Positions 25,379-34,377 of a stretch of 64,000 nucleotides of DNA are shown here, in pieces. Both the position numbers and the translations under genes were made by a program. The first letter of the stretch is position 1; every line of letters starts with the position of its first letter. The stretch comes from Amycolatopsis mediterranei (GTDB lineage: Bacteria; Actinomycetota; Actinomycetes; Mycobacteriales; Pseudonocardiaceae). The stretch is from assembly GCF_026017845.1 (NCBI RefSeq), contig NZ_CP100416.1, forward strand, positions 10,262,081-10,326,080. The letters are read 5' to 3'. The notes under the pieces were generated by a model. That model ran no database searches. It saw only the letters and a list, made by a program, of their open reading frames with translations, and was not told the origin of the DNA.

Positions 25379-26851
25379 ATGGCGAAGCCCGACGCCGCCG
25401 TCGAGGGCGTCCGAAACGTCTTTCTCAAGCTACGCACCCGCAGCGGCCTCAACGTCGAGCGGCTCAGCGCGACCGAGGTCGACGTCGTGCTGCTCGCCGA
25501 CCTGCCTGTCGTGCGCCGGTACGCGCGTGAGCACAACGTGTCCACCGAGCAGGCCATCGTCGACGTCGTCACCCGGGTCACCGCCGATCTCGAACCGACC
25601 GACCGGCTGATCACCGACGCGGTGCTCGCCCTCGGCGTGCTCGACGACCTGCTCGCCGGCCAGCCGACGCTGCGCGGGCTGTACGCGGAGGACCTCGGCG
25701 ATCGACGCAATGCGCTGGCCCAGCACTGGGAGGCGTACCACCGCCTGCTCGGCGTGACCGAGATTCCGCCGGCGCCGACCGTGCGCACCCTGCGCGGCTC
25801 GGTCGAGGCACGCGCGCTCGTCCGGCTGGCGGAGCGCTGCGTGCGCGGGCCGGAAGCGCCGCTGCTGGAGCCGGCCGCCGATTCCCGTGAGCCCAGCAAC
25901 TCGATCGTCGTGGTCGGGGGTGCGGTGACGGACGTGGTCGTGGTCTCCGACAAGCTGCCCGGGATCGGGGCCGCGGTGCAGGCGACCTCGTTCGAGGAGC
26001 ACCCCGGGGGCAAGGGACTCAACCTCGCGGTCGCAGCCAAGCGGTTCGGCCTCCGCGCGCGGCTGTGCGCCGCCATCGGGGGTGACGAGGCCGCCCGGGA
26101 ACTCACCCGCTACATGCAGCAAGAAGGTTTGTCGACCGAGCTGATCCGGGAGACGTCGGGCGAGGCGAATCCGCGGGCTTTGATGCTCGTGACACAGCGG
26201 GGTGAGACGCGATACCTGGGCTGGATGAACAAAGGCAAGGTCTCGCTGTCCACCACGGAATTCGAACTACCGCGCACGAAACGAGCAATAGCCGACGCCG
26301 ATGCGGTGTTGATCACCTTGGAACCCCCGGTGGAAACGGTGCAGTGGGCGCTCGACACGGCCGCCAGGCAATCGCCGAAACCGTTGGTCCTGTTGCAGGC
26401 TTCGCCACCCGTGGAAACGCCGCAACAGCTTTACCGGCATCTTCACGGCGTCGATTACCTCGTCGGCCGTGAAGGCGAACTGCGCGGGCTGCTGTCCTAT
26501 CCGGACCGCCCCGCCACGGTCGACGCGCTGGCTGAGGAACTGCTCACCCTCGGCGTGGAGACGGTCTGCGTGGTCGAGAACTTCGGCGCCAAAATCCGGT
26601 CCCGGACGCGGTCCAGGGACATCGAAGGCCCGAACGTCCCGCTCGAAGACACTCCCGGGGCCCGGGAAGCCTTTTCCGCGGCTCTGACTTTCCAGCTCCT
26701 CCAGGACGGCGGGGACCTGACCTGGGACGCCCTCGAATGGGCGATCCAGGCCATGACCGTCAACCTCACGCTCGAGGAGATCACCAACTCCATGCCCGGC
26801 ACCGAAGACGTGGAACGGCTGTGGAGGAAACCTGACGTGGAGAACCCGTGA
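25379..26851 (+). CDS. PfkB-family carbohydrate kinase with unrecognised N-terminal domain
   Basis: The 490-residue protein has two parts. Residues 1-165 form a helical domain I cannot name (RNVFLKLRTRSGLNVERLSA, LADLPVVRRYAREHNVS, TDRLITDAVLALGVLDDLL, LYAEDLGDRRNALAQHWEAYH). Residues about 172-470 are a ribokinase/PfkB fold with SFEEHPGGKGLNLAVAAKRFG as substrate loop and GVDYLVGREGELRGLL. The usual PfkB signature 2 (DTxGAGD) is replaced by DTPGAREAF; the catalytic Asp is therefore missing and the anion-hole glycines are altered. Activity may be modified or lost. Its stop overlaps the GTP cyclohydrolase II start (GTGA), so the two are coupled. Confidence 0.78.
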   Translation: MAKPDAAVEGVRNVFLKLRTRSGLNVERLSATEVDVVLLADLPVVRRYAREHNVSTEQAIVDVVTRVTADLEPTDRLITDAVLALGVLDDLLAGQPTLRGLYAEDLGDRRNALAQHWEAYHRLLGVTEIPPAPTVRTLRGSVEARALVRLAERCVRGPEAPLLEPAADSREPSNSIVVVGGAVTDVVVVSDKLPGIGAAVQATSFEEHPGGKGLNLAVAAKRFGLRARLCAAIGGDEAARELTRYMQQEGLSTELIRETSGEANPRALMLVTQRGETRYLGWMNKGKVSLSTTEFELPRTKRAIADADAVLITLEPPVETVQWALDTAARQSPKPLVLLQASPPVETPQQLYRHLHGVDYLVGREGELRGLLSYPDRPATVDALAEELLTLGVETVCVVENFGAKIRSRTRSRDIEGPNVPLEDTPGAREAFSAALTFQLLQDGGDLTWDALEWAIQAMTVNLTLEEITNSMPGTEDVERLWRKPDVENP

Positions 26852-27579
26852 CCGAGGTCGTGGAGCACGAACTGCAGGATCGGGACGGCGATTTCCGGGT
26901 CGTCGTCCTCGGCGGCACCGACCAGCCCAATCCGGCGTGCGCGGCGGTGTTCGGCGAGCCGCGGGACGGATGCCTCGTGCGGATCCAGTCCCGGTGCCTC
27001 TACGGCGAGATATTCGGGTCCACCAACTGTGACTGCCTTTTCCAGCTCGGCAAGTCGCTCGAGGAGATCAAACAGCACTCCGGCGTCCTGATCTACCTGG
27101 ATCAGGAAGGCCGTGGTGCCGGCCTCCTGACGAAGGCGCGGGGATACCGGCTTTGCCAGGAAACCGGCGTGGACACGTTCGCCGCGTACGCAGCGATGGA
27201 GTGCAAGGCCGACACCCGGTCTTACGGGGACGCGGTGGCGTTGCTGAAGCAGCTGGGGCTCAAGGAAGTCACGCTGCTCACCAACAACCCCGGGAAGCTG
27301 GAAGGCCTCGAACTCGGCGACATCAAGGTGCGGCCCCGGCCGTTGCTCATCCCGGAGCCGGGCGAGCACACGCTCGCCTACCTGGTCGCCAAGCGCGACA
27401 ACCAGGAGCACATGCTGTCCATCGCCGCCCGGCTGCGGTGGCGGGTCATCCGGTTCGCCGGGTCACGCTGGCTCAGCCCTCGCCGGGCTGCGCTGCGCAA
27501 GGCCGCGGCACATCCGGTCGGCGCGGTGGCGGAAACCGGCACCGGTGGCGCCCGGCCGAACGAGAAGCAGGCCGCCTGA
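26848..27579 (+). CDS. GTP cyclohydrolase II-family protein
   Basis: The 243-residue protein carries the RibA core: VRIQSRCLYGEIFGSTNCDC with three Cys in the zinc-site spacing, YLDQEGRGAGLLTKARGY (GTP-binding Arg and the family Tyr) and LLTNNPGKLEGLELGDIKV. GTP cyclohydrolase II opens GTP, releasing formate and pyrophosphate, the first step of riboflavin synthesis. There is no DHBP-synthase domain, and no other rib gene is near, so this is likely a second, specialised copy. The C-terminal 60 residues are basic and then low-complexity. It is translationally coupled to the PfkB-type gene. The physiological product is unknown. Confidence 0.82.
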   Translation: MTEVVEHELQDRDGDFRVVVLGGTDQPNPACAAVFGEPRDGCLVRIQSRCLYGEIFGSTNCDCLFQLGKSLEEIKQHSGVLIYLDQEGRGAGLLTKARGYRLCQETGVDTFAAYAAMECKADTRSYGDAVALLKQLGLKEVTLLTNNPGKLEGLELGDIKVRPRPLLIPEPGEHTLAYLVAKRDNQEHMLSIAARLRWRVIRFAGSRWLSPRRAALRKAAAHPVGAVAETGTGGARPNEKQAA

Positions 27580-27606
27580 CCGCCGGCGATGAACCAGGAC
27601 GCCGGC

Positions 27607-27646
27607 TCCGCCCCCGGCCAGTCCGGTGCGGCTGGCCGGGGGCGGA
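27607..27646. terminator. Bidirectional terminator hairpin
   Basis: TCCGCCCCCGGCCAG (27607-27621) and CTGGCCGGGGGCGGA (27632-27646) form a perfect 15-base-pair stem with a ten-base loop between the convergent GTP cyclohydrolase II and AAHS transporter genes. There is no T tract on either side. Confidence 0.8.
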
Positions 27647-27661
27647 CGGCATCCCCGGCTC

Positions 27662-28903
27662 TCAGGTCGTGGCGGCCCGGGATTCGGTGGTGGGCGGGCT
27701 GACGTCCGGTGCCGGGGAGCGGTGGCCGGGGCGGACCACCGCCACGGCCGCCGCGCCCAGCGCGCCCACGCCCGCGAACGCGTAGAAGCCCCATGGGTAC
27801 GCGATGCCCGCCGTCAGCAGCGCGCCGCCGAGCAGCGGGCCCGAGATCGCGCCGATCCGGCCGATGCCCGCCGACCAGCCGAGACCGGTCGCGCGGATCG
27901 CGTCCGGGTAGATGCGGCCGATGTAGGCGTACACCAGCACCTGGGCGCTGAACACGAAGCAGCCGGTCAGGAACACCGCCGCGTAGAGCCCGACCGCGGG
28001 CAGCTTCACGCTCAGCAGGGCGAGGAACACTGCACCCGCGCAGAACCAGGCGATGGCCGACGGGCGGATGCCGACGCGGTCGGCGACCCGGCCCGCGACG
28101 AGCAGGCCCGCGATGCCGCCGACGTTCAGCGTCAGCAGCAGGCTCAGCGCGGCGCCCAGCGGGTACCCGGCCTGGCGCATGATCTCCGGCAGCCACGTGT
28201 TCAGCCCGTAGACCAGCAGCAGGCCCATGAACGAGGTGACCCAGAACGCGATCGTCGCGCGCAACAGGCCGCCGCGGAACAGGCCGGCGACGACGTGCCC
28301 TGCCGATCGCTCGACCGCCCGGACCTGCTGGAACGTCTCGGACTCCGGCAGGAACTTCAGCATCAGCGGAACCAGGACCAGCGCGGGCAGCGCGCCGGCG
28401 ACGAACATCGCGCGCCAGCCCAGCGGCGTGATCAGCACGATGCCCAGCAAGGCCGTCAGCACCGCGCCGACGTGGTAACCGGTCATCACCGTGGTCGTCG
28501 CGCTGCCGGCCTTGCCCTGGCGGGCGTACTCCGTGACCAGCGTGATCGCCGTCGGCAGGCAGCCGCCGAGGCCGAGCCCGGCGACGAACCGCAGCAGCCC
28601 GAAGACGAACGTCGACGGCGCGAAGGCGCACAGCAGCGTGCACAGCGAGAACAGCGTCACGGAGATGATCAGGGCTTTGCGGCGGCCGATGACGTCGGTG
28701 ACCGTGCCGATCGCCAGCCCGCCCAGCATCATCCCGGCGAGCCCCACGGTCGACACGACCGACGCCGTTGCGGGGGTCAGGCCCCAGATGTGGCCGCGGA
28801 GCAGCACGGGCAGCACCGTGCCGAGGACGACGAGGTCGAACCCGTCGAGCAGGACGGCGGTCCAGGCCAGTGGCACGACCCAGCCGCGGGTGCCAGGGGA
28901 CAT
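27662..28903 (-). CDS. MFS transporter, aromatic acid:proton symporter (AAHS) type
   Basis: The 413-residue protein has 12 probable helices and the AAHS hallmarks: LLDGFDLVVLGTVLPVL in helix 1, GTVTDVIGRRKALI in loop 2-3, RFVAGLGLGGCLPTAITLVTEY in helix 4 and RVADRVGIRPSA in loop 8-9. Homologues such as PcaK and BenK import protocatechuate, 4-hydroxybenzoate or benzoate. GGAGG stands 5 bases before the ATG. No catabolic genes are adjacent, so the substrate is open. Confidence 0.87.
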   Translation of the reverse strand: MSPGTRGWVVPLAWTAVLLDGFDLVVLGTVLPVLLRGHIWGLTPATASVVSTVGLAGMMLGGLAIGTVTDVIGRRKALIISVTLFSLCTLLCAFAPSTFVFGLLRFVAGLGLGGCLPTAITLVTEYARQGKAGSATTTVMTGYHVGAVLTALLGIVLITPLGWRAMFVAGALPALVLVPLMLKFLPESETFQQVRAVERSAGHVVAGLFRGGLLRATIAFWVTSFMGLLLVYGLNTWLPEIMRQAGYPLGAALSLLLTLNVGGIAGLLVAGRVADRVGIRPSAIAWFCAGAVFLALLSVKLPAVGLYAAVFLTGCFVFSAQVLVYAYIGRIYPDAIRATGLGWSAGIGRIGAISGPLLGGALLTAGIAYPWGFYAFAGVGALGAAAVAVVRPGHRSPAPDVSPPTTESRAATT

Positions 28904-28946
28904 CGAAACCTCCGGAGGTGCGTCGGTGCACGTCTTCCGCACAGGT

Positions 28947-28961
28947 GTGCGTATTGCGAAC
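28947..28961. promoter_or_regulatory. Imperfect palindrome upstream of the AAHS transporter
   Basis: GTGCGTATTGCGAAC resembles the short inverted repeats bound by IclR-type regulators of aromatic acid genes. It lies 44 bases before the transporter start, in the divergent gap with the antiporter gene. The palindrome has two mismatched pairs, and no IclR gene is in the window, so this is weak. Confidence 0.3.
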
Positions 28962-29051
28962 AAGTATGCCCGTGGGGTCCGACACAAACCAGCGGGTTTC
29001 CGCTGAACGGAAGTCGAGCAGCGCCCCCGGACCTGCGGAAAGATCGGGCGA

Positions 29052-30686
29052 GTGGAGATTTTGACGCTGATGGGCGTGCTCGCCGGTTCGCTGGCCCTGA
29101 CCGCGGTCGCCCGGCGCTGGAACCTGTCCGCGCCGCTGCTGGTGGTGGTCGTCGCGCTCGGCGTCGCGCTGATCCCCGGCGTGCCGCGGCTGGAACTCGA
29201 GCCGGAGCTGATCCTCACCGTCGTGCTGCCGCCACTGCTCTACTCGACGTCGCTCGAGAGCTCGCTGACGCACTTCAAGACCAACCTGCGGCCGATCATC
29301 TCGCTCGGCGTGGTGCTGGTGGCCGTGACCGCGGTGGTCGTCGCCCTCGTCGTGCACCTGCTGCTGCCGGACGTGCCGTTCGCGTCGGCACTGGTCCTCG
29401 GCGCGGTCGTGGCGCCCCCGGACGCCGTGACGGCGGTGGCGATCGGGCGCAAGCTCGGCCTGCCCCGGCGGGTGATGGCCGTGCTGACCGGGGAAAGCCT
29501 GGTGAACGACGCCGCCGCGCTGACGCTGTACAAGGTCGCGCTCGCCGCGGTCGCGGGCGTGGCGGGGTCGGCCGGGCACGGGTTCGCGGTGTTCGGGGTG
29601 GCGACCGTGCTGGGCATCGCGGTGGGCCTGGCGATCGGCGGCATCGTCGTGCTGATCCGGCGGCTGCTCGACGACCCGCTGCTGGAGTCGGCGTTCGGGA
29701 TCATCGTGCCGTTCGGCGCGTACGTCACCGCCGAGCACCTGCACCCCTTCGGCGACGACTTCAGCGGGTCCGGCGTGCTCGCCGTCGTCGCGGCCGGCCT
29801 CTACCTGGGCCACCGCTCGCTGTACGCGTCACCGGCGACCCGCATGCAGGACAGCTCCGTGTGGGCCTCGATCGACGTCCTGCTGGAAGCGCTGGTGTTC
29901 GCGCTGATGGGGCTGCAGCTGCCGGTCGTCCTGGACGGCGCCCACCACGCGGCCCGCGACGACGGCACGCTCGCGCTGGTCGCGGCGGCCGTGCTGGCGG
30001 TGACGGTGCTGGTCCGGATTCCCGCGGTGTTCGTCTCCGCGTACCTGCCCCGGGCGATGCGGCTGTTCGGGCGCGGCCGAACGGCACCGTCGTGGCGGGT
30101 GCTGGCGGTGGTCTCGTGGACCGGCATGCGCGGCGTGGTGACCCTCGCCGCGGCGGCCGGCGTCCCGGCGCAAACCCCGGGACGCGCGGAGATCCAGCTG
30201 TTCGCGTTCACCGTGGCCATCGGCACGGTGCTGCTGCAGGGGCTGACGCTGCCGCCGCTGATCCGGGCCCTGAAGGTCGAGGACCCGGCCGAAACCACCC
30301 GCGACGAAGCCGAAGAGCTGGCCGCGCGCGAAGTGGCGAAGAAGGCGGCGCACGAACGCCTGCGCGAGATCGGCCACGAGCGGCTGGCGTCCCTGAACCT
30401 GCCCCCGGAGCGCGTCGCCGCGCTGAAGGAGCGCCTGGAACGGCTGATCGACATGCGCTACCGGTTCGCCAAGGCGGCGATCACGCTGTCCGGCGAGGAG
30501 CAATCCGGCAGCCCTCAGGCGCAGTTCGCGAAGGCCCGGCGCGAACTGCTGATCACCCAGCGCAAGGCGATGATCGAGGAGAACCGCGCGGGCCGCCTCG
30601 ACGACGACGTGCTGCGAAAGGTGCTGCGCGAGCTGGATCTGGAGGAGCTGTCGGTATCGACGACCCTCACGAACCGCCTGCGCTGA
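29052..30686 (+). CDS. Monovalent cation:proton antiporter, CPA1 (NhaP-like)
   Basis: The 544-residue protein has about 12 hydrophobic segments with the CPA1 ion-site motifs ALVLGAVVAPPDAVTAVAIGR and GESLVNDAAALTLYKVAL (the Asn-Asp pair). A cytoplasmic tail of about 130 residues is rich in charge (EEVA-type helices, KAAHERLREIGHERLASLNL). It should exchange Na+ or K+ for protons at the membrane. It starts with a GTG. The 3' end overlaps the convergent LLM oxidoreductase gene by 20 bases. Confidence 0.88.
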   Translation: MEILTLMGVLAGSLALTAVARRWNLSAPLLVVVVALGVALIPGVPRLELEPELILTVVLPPLLYSTSLESSLTHFKTNLRPIISLGVVLVAVTAVVVALVVHLLLPDVPFASALVLGAVVAPPDAVTAVAIGRKLGLPRRVMAVLTGESLVNDAAALTLYKVALAAVAGVAGSAGHGFAVFGVATVLGIAVGLAIGGIVVLIRRLLDDPLLESAFGIIVPFGAYVTAEHLHPFGDDFSGSGVLAVVAAGLYLGHRSLYASPATRMQDSSVWASIDVLLEALVFALMGLQLPVVLDGAHHAARDDGTLALVAAAVLAVTVLVRIPAVFVSAYLPRAMRLFGRGRTAPSWRVLAVVSWTGMRGVVTLAAAAGVPAQTPGRAEIQLFAFTVAIGTVLLQGLTLPPLIRALKVEDPAETTRDEAEELAAREVAKKAAHERLREIGHERLASLNLPPERVAALKERLERLIDMRYRFAKAAITLSGEEQSGSPQAQFAKARRELLITQRKAMIEENRAGRLDDDVLRKVLRELDLEELSVSTTLTNRLR

Positions 30687-31575
30687 GCGCCGCCCAGGTC
30701 CGCAGGCGCTCCTCGGTGGAGCGGATCCCGGTCTGGGTCAGGACGACGTCGGTGGCGCCGGCGTCGTAGTAGCGCTGGATCCCCCGCGCGACGGTCTTTT
30801 CGTCACCGATGAGCGCGAGTTCGGCCGCGTGGTCCACGCCTTCCGCGTCGAGGATCCGGCGGTAGGACGGAATCTGCCCGTAGAAGGCCATCTGTTCGGC
30901 GGCGAGCGCGCGGACGGCGTCGGGATCGTCGGTGACGACCGCGGGCACGGCGGCGATGATCCGCTTCCCGTCGGGAAGGGCCGGCACGATCCGCTCGGAA
31001 AGCGCTCTCGGCCCGGCGAGGTACGGCAGGGTGCCGTCGGCCAGCTCACCGGTGACGGCCAGGGCCTGCGGCCCCATGGCGGCGACGACGATCGGCACGC
31101 CGCCGCCACCGGCCACAGTGGACGGACCGGGCGGGTGGGCCCGGACGGTCTCGCCGTCGAAGCCGGCGGTTTCCCCGGCGAAGACCTGCCGCAGGACGGT
31201 CAGGTACTCGCGCAGGTGCCGGATCGGCGGCGGGTATTCGACGCCGTAAACGTGGCCGAGAAAGCCCTTTGAGCCGAGTCCGATCCCGAGCGTGAACCGG
31301 CCACCGGTGGCCGCCTGGGCGGTCTGCGCCGCGCTCGCGACCAGCAGCGGGTGGCGCGGATAGGTGGGCACCACGGAGGTGCCGACCTCGATCCCGGGCA
31401 CATCCCGCCCGGCGAGCGCGGCGATCGCGATGGCGTCCTGGCTGAGCGGCAGCTGCGAGAACCAGACGGACTTCATCCCGGCCTCGGCGGCTTGCCGGGT
31501 CTGGGCGATGAGCTCGTCGACGAGGTTCGCCGCCCGGTCCGTGTCCCCGGACGGCAGCGCGACTCCGATGGTCAT
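30667..31575 (-). CDS. LLM-class flavin/F420-dependent oxidoreductase
   Basis: The 302-residue luciferase-like TIM barrel shows GMKSVWFSQLPLSQDAIAIAALAG, VGTSVVPTYPRHPLLVASAAQTAQAATGGRFTLGIGLGS and VVAAMGPQALAVTGELADGTLPYL. This pattern is typical of actinobacterial TIGR03564-like F420-dependent enzymes. It would use reduced F420 or FMN on an unknown substrate. It is convergent with the antiporter gene and divergent from osmC. Confidence 0.85.
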   Translation of the reverse strand: MTIGVALPSGDTDRAANLVDELIAQTRQAAEAGMKSVWFSQLPLSQDAIAIAALAGRDVPGIEVGTSVVPTYPRHPLLVASAAQTAQAATGGRFTLGIGLGSKGFLGHVYGVEYPPPIRHLREYLTVLRQVFAGETAGFDGETVRAHPPGPSTVAGGGGVPIVVAAMGPQALAVTGELADGTLPYLAGPRALSERIVPALPDGKRIIAAVPAVVTDDPDAVRALAAEQMAFYGQIPSYRRILDAEGVDHAAELALIGDEKTVARGIQRYYDAGATDVVLTQTGIRSTEERLRTWAALSAGGS

Positions 31576-31694
31576 GATCCCAAGCTAGCCACCGGCGCCA
31601 GTGGTTTTCCGGCTTCCCAGGAATTGAGAACCCGAGCGGGCCAGCGGGAAATCGCCCACCCTGTGGCGAAATACCGATCACTCCAGGAGAGTCC

Positions 31695-32192
31695 ATGTCG
31701 CTGACCGAAGTCATCGAAGGCACCCGCAAGGCCGTCGACGCCGATCCGCACAACGCCGCCGTCTCCTTCAGCGTCGGCCACGTTCTCAAGCCCGGGACCA
31801 AGACCGAGGTCGAAGTCAACGTCCGGGACCACACCTTCACCGTCGACGAACCGGCCGCGCTCGGCGGGACCGACCAGGCGGCCAACCCCGTCGAGTACGC
31901 GCTGGCCGCCCTCGGGTCCTGCCAGGTCATCACCTACCAGTTCTGGGCGGCGAAGCGCGGGATCCCGCTCGACTCCATCAAGGTCACCGTCGACGGCGAC
32001 CTCGACCTGCACGGCTTGTTCGGCTTCTCCTTCAACACCCGGCCCGGTTTCGGGGACGTCCGCGTGTCCGTCGAACTCGAAGGGCCGGCGAGCCGGGAGC
32101 GCTACGAAGACCTCAAGCGCGAGGTCGACGAGCACTGCCCGGTGCTCGACCTGTTCCGCAACGAGACGCCGGTCAGCACGAAACTGACCTGA
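31695..32192 (+). CDS. OsmC-family peroxidase-like protein
   Basis: The 165-residue protein has the OsmC fold with its two redox Cys in ALAALGSCQVIT and DEHCPVLDLF, and GTDQAANPVEYALAAL before the first Cys helix. OsmC and Ohr proteins reduce organic hydroperoxides with lipoyl or low-molecular-weight thiols, but this YhfA-like subgroup is less well characterised. GGAGAG lies about 6 bases before the ATG. It ends 8 bases from the convergent purA. Confidence 0.85.
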   Translation: MSLTEVIEGTRKAVDADPHNAAVSFSVGHVLKPGTKTEVEVNVRDHTFTVDEPAALGGTDQAANPVEYALAALGSCQVITYQFWAAKRGIPLDSIKVTVDGDLDLHGLFGFSFNTRPGFGDVRVSVELEGPASRERYEDLKREVDEHCPVLDLFRNETPVSTKLT

Positions 32193-32200
32193 GCGAAACC

Positions 32201-33487
32201 TCAGACGAACTCGTGCCGCACGATCGTCTGTTCGCGGCCCGGACCCACCCCGATCGCGGAAATCCGCGCGCCTGAAAGCTCTTCCAGGCGCTCGACGTAC
32301 GCGCGGGCGTTCGCCGGGAGCTCCTCGAACGTGCGGCACGCCGAGATGTCCTCGAACCAGCCCGGGTGCTCTTCGTAGATCGGGATCGCGTGGTGCACGT
32401 CGGTCTGCGTCATCGGCATGTCCTGCGTGCGGAACCCGTCGACTTCGTAGCCGACGCACACCGGCACCTTCTCCAGGCCGGACAGCACGTCCAGCTTCGT
32501 GAGGAAGTAGTCGGTGATGCCGTTGACGCGCACCGCGTACCGCGCGATCACCGCGTCGAACCAGCCGGTGCGACGGGAACGGCCGGTCGTCACGCCGAAC
32601 TCGCCGCCCTGCTTGCGCAGGTACTCGCCGGACTCGTCGTGCAGCTCCGTCGGGAACGGGCCGGAGCCGACGCGCGTGGTGTAGGCCTTGAGGATGCCGA
32701 GCACCGTCGTGATGCGGCCCGGCCCGATGCCCGAACCCGCGCTCGCGCCGCCGGACGTCGGGTTCGACGACGTCACGAACGGGTAGGTGCCGTGGTCGAC
32801 GTCGAGCAGGGTGCCCTGTGAACCCTCCAGCAGCACGGTTTCGCCGCGCTCGAGGGCCTGGTTGAGCTGCAGCCGCGTGTCGGCGATGCGGTGCGCGAAC
32901 TTCTCGCCCGCCGCCAGCACCTCGTCGGCGACCTGGTCGGCGTCGAGGGCCTTGCGGTTGTAGACCTTCACCAGCACCTGGTTCTTGAACTCCAGTGCGG
33001 CTTCGACCTTCTGGCGGAAGATCTTCTCGTCGAGCAGGTCCTGCACGCGGACGCCGACGCGGGCGATCTTGTCCTGGTAGCACGGCCCGATGCCGCGGCC
33101 GGTGGTGCCGATCTTGCGGCTGCCGAGGTACCGCTCGGTGACTTTGTCGATGGCCACGTGGTACGGCATGATCAGGTGCGCGTCGGCCGAAATCAGCAGC
33201 TTGGACGTGTCCACGTCCCGCGCTTCGAGGCCGGAGAGCTCTTCCAGCAGCACGCCGGGGTCCACCACCACGCCGTTGCCGATGACGTTGGTCACGCCCG
33301 GGGTCAGGATGCCGGACGGGATGAGGTGCAGGGCGAAGTTCTCGCCGTTCGGCAGGACGACCGTGTGACCGGCGTTGTTGCCACCCTGGTAGCGGACGAC
33401 CCACTGGACGCGGTCACCCATCAGGTCGGTGGCCTTGCCCTTGCCTTCGTCTCCCCATTGGGCCCCGATGAGCACGATGGCCGGCAT
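32201..33487 (-). CDS. purA: Adenylosuccinate synthetase
   Basis: The 428-residue enzyme begins MPAIVLIGAQWGDEGKGKATD with the GDEGKGK P-loop. It has RYQGGNNAGHTVV, GTTGRGIGPCYQDKIAR, LLEGSQGTLLDVDHGTYPFVTSSNPT, TTGRSRRTGWFDAV and the guanine-binding LTKLDVLSGL. PurA joins aspartate to IMP with GTP on the way to AMP; PurB, encoded at 1111-2538, does the next step. The ATG at 33487 gives the standard N-terminus. Confidence 0.96.
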   Translation of the reverse strand: MPAIVLIGAQWGDEGKGKATDLMGDRVQWVVRYQGGNNAGHTVVLPNGENFALHLIPSGILTPGVTNVIGNGVVVDPGVLLEELSGLEARDVDTSKLLISADAHLIMPYHVAIDKVTERYLGSRKIGTTGRGIGPCYQDKIARVGVRVQDLLDEKIFRQKVEAALEFKNQVLVKVYNRKALDADQVADEVLAAGEKFAHRIADTRLQLNQALERGETVLLEGSQGTLLDVDHGTYPFVTSSNPTSGGASAGSGIGPGRITTVLGILKAYTTRVGSGPFPTELHDESGEYLRKQGGEFGVTTGRSRRTGWFDAVIARYAVRVNGITDYFLTKLDVLSGLEKVPVCVGYEVDGFRTQDMPMTQTDVHHAIPIYEEHPGWFEDISACRTFEELPANARAYVERLEELSGARISAIGVGPGREQTIVRHEFV

Positions 33488-33563
33488 GTGACACTCCAGG
33501 TGTTCGACGACGTGAGGTTTAGTGTCCCGGACGGACACCGGTGGCGCTGCTCAATGCCGGTGC

Positions 33564-34244
33564 ATGAGCGTAACGGAGGACCCGCGGGTGCGCGGAATAG
33601 TGGTGGCTTGTGGCGACGATCCGGCCGGCTTCGAAGAGGTCGACGACGTCGAGTCGATCCGCGTGCGGAGCCGTCCCGGCAAGGCGGAAATCGACCCCTT
33701 GCTGGGCGAACACGATCACCTGGTCGTTTCCGGCACGGACGCCGACCTCGCCGCCGTCGTGCTGCGCCTGCTCCGGAAGGACGCGCTCTCCGGCGTGTCG
33801 GTCGGGTTCGTACCGTCGGCGCCGGACTCGGTCGTCGGCGCGCTCTGGGGGTTGCCGAAGACGCCGCTGCAGGCGCTCGCGCTGGCGTTGCGCGGCGAGG
33901 TCGACCCGGTGCCGCTGATCCGCGACGACGTCGGCGGCGTGCTCGTCGGGCGCGGGCAGCTGCGGATGGTCCGCGGTGTGGCCTACGCCGACGAACAGGT
34001 GGCCCTGCGGGGACCGGCCGCGTCGATCGAGGTGCTGCCGGACCCGGGCGGCCCCGGCCTCGCCGTCCGCGTCGTGAAGGGCACCATCTTCAAGCGGCCG
34101 ACGACGCTGTACTCGCGGGCGTTCCAGATCGGCTGCATCCCGACCCGGCCGGTGCTCGACGACGTCGTCCACGAGCGCGCGGTGAACAAGTGGACCTGGT
34201 ACCGGCACACCGAGGACCTGCGGCTGGTCCGGGGCGCCCTCTGA
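33564..34244 (+). CDS. Conserved-looking protein of unknown function
   Basis: The 226-residue protein has alternating beta strands and turns (GIVVACGDDPAGFEEV, DHLVVSGTDADLAAVVLRLLRK, VSVGFVPSAPDSVVGALWGLPKTPLQAL). The SGTDADL and following helix recall the GGDGTL nucleotide loop of diacylglycerol-kinase-like folds, but the glycines are not conserved, so I do not assign that function. The C-terminus (IPTRPVLDDVVHERAVNKWTWYRHTEDLRL) looks conserved. It is divergent from purA with a 76-base gap and codes with typical third-position GC. Confidence 0.62.
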   Translation: MSVTEDPRVRGIVVACGDDPAGFEEVDDVESIRVRSRPGKAEIDPLLGEHDHLVVSGTDADLAAVVLRLLRKDALSGVSVGFVPSAPDSVVGALWGLPKTPLQALALALRGEVDPVPLIRDDVGGVLVGRGQLRMVRGVAYADEQVALRGPAASIEVLPDPGGPGLAVRVVKGTIFKRPTTLYSRAFQIGCIPTRPVLDDVVHERAVNKWTWYRHTEDLRLVRGAL

Positions 34245-34377
34245 GCGACACCGCACGGTGCGCCGCGGGTCACGTGGTGTTCATTGACGGGCAGCAACAT
34301 GTCACCTATACGTGTTGTACCCGCCACTCCCGTGCTTCAGGGTGAGCTGTCCCCACTTCTGACACGGAGGCAGCAAA

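Noticed and set aside
27626..30769. A 1047-codon plus-strand open frame
   Set aside because: Its translation is Arg/Ala/Gly-rich without domains and it lies over the AAHS transporter and CPA1 antiporter genes, both with clear motifs.
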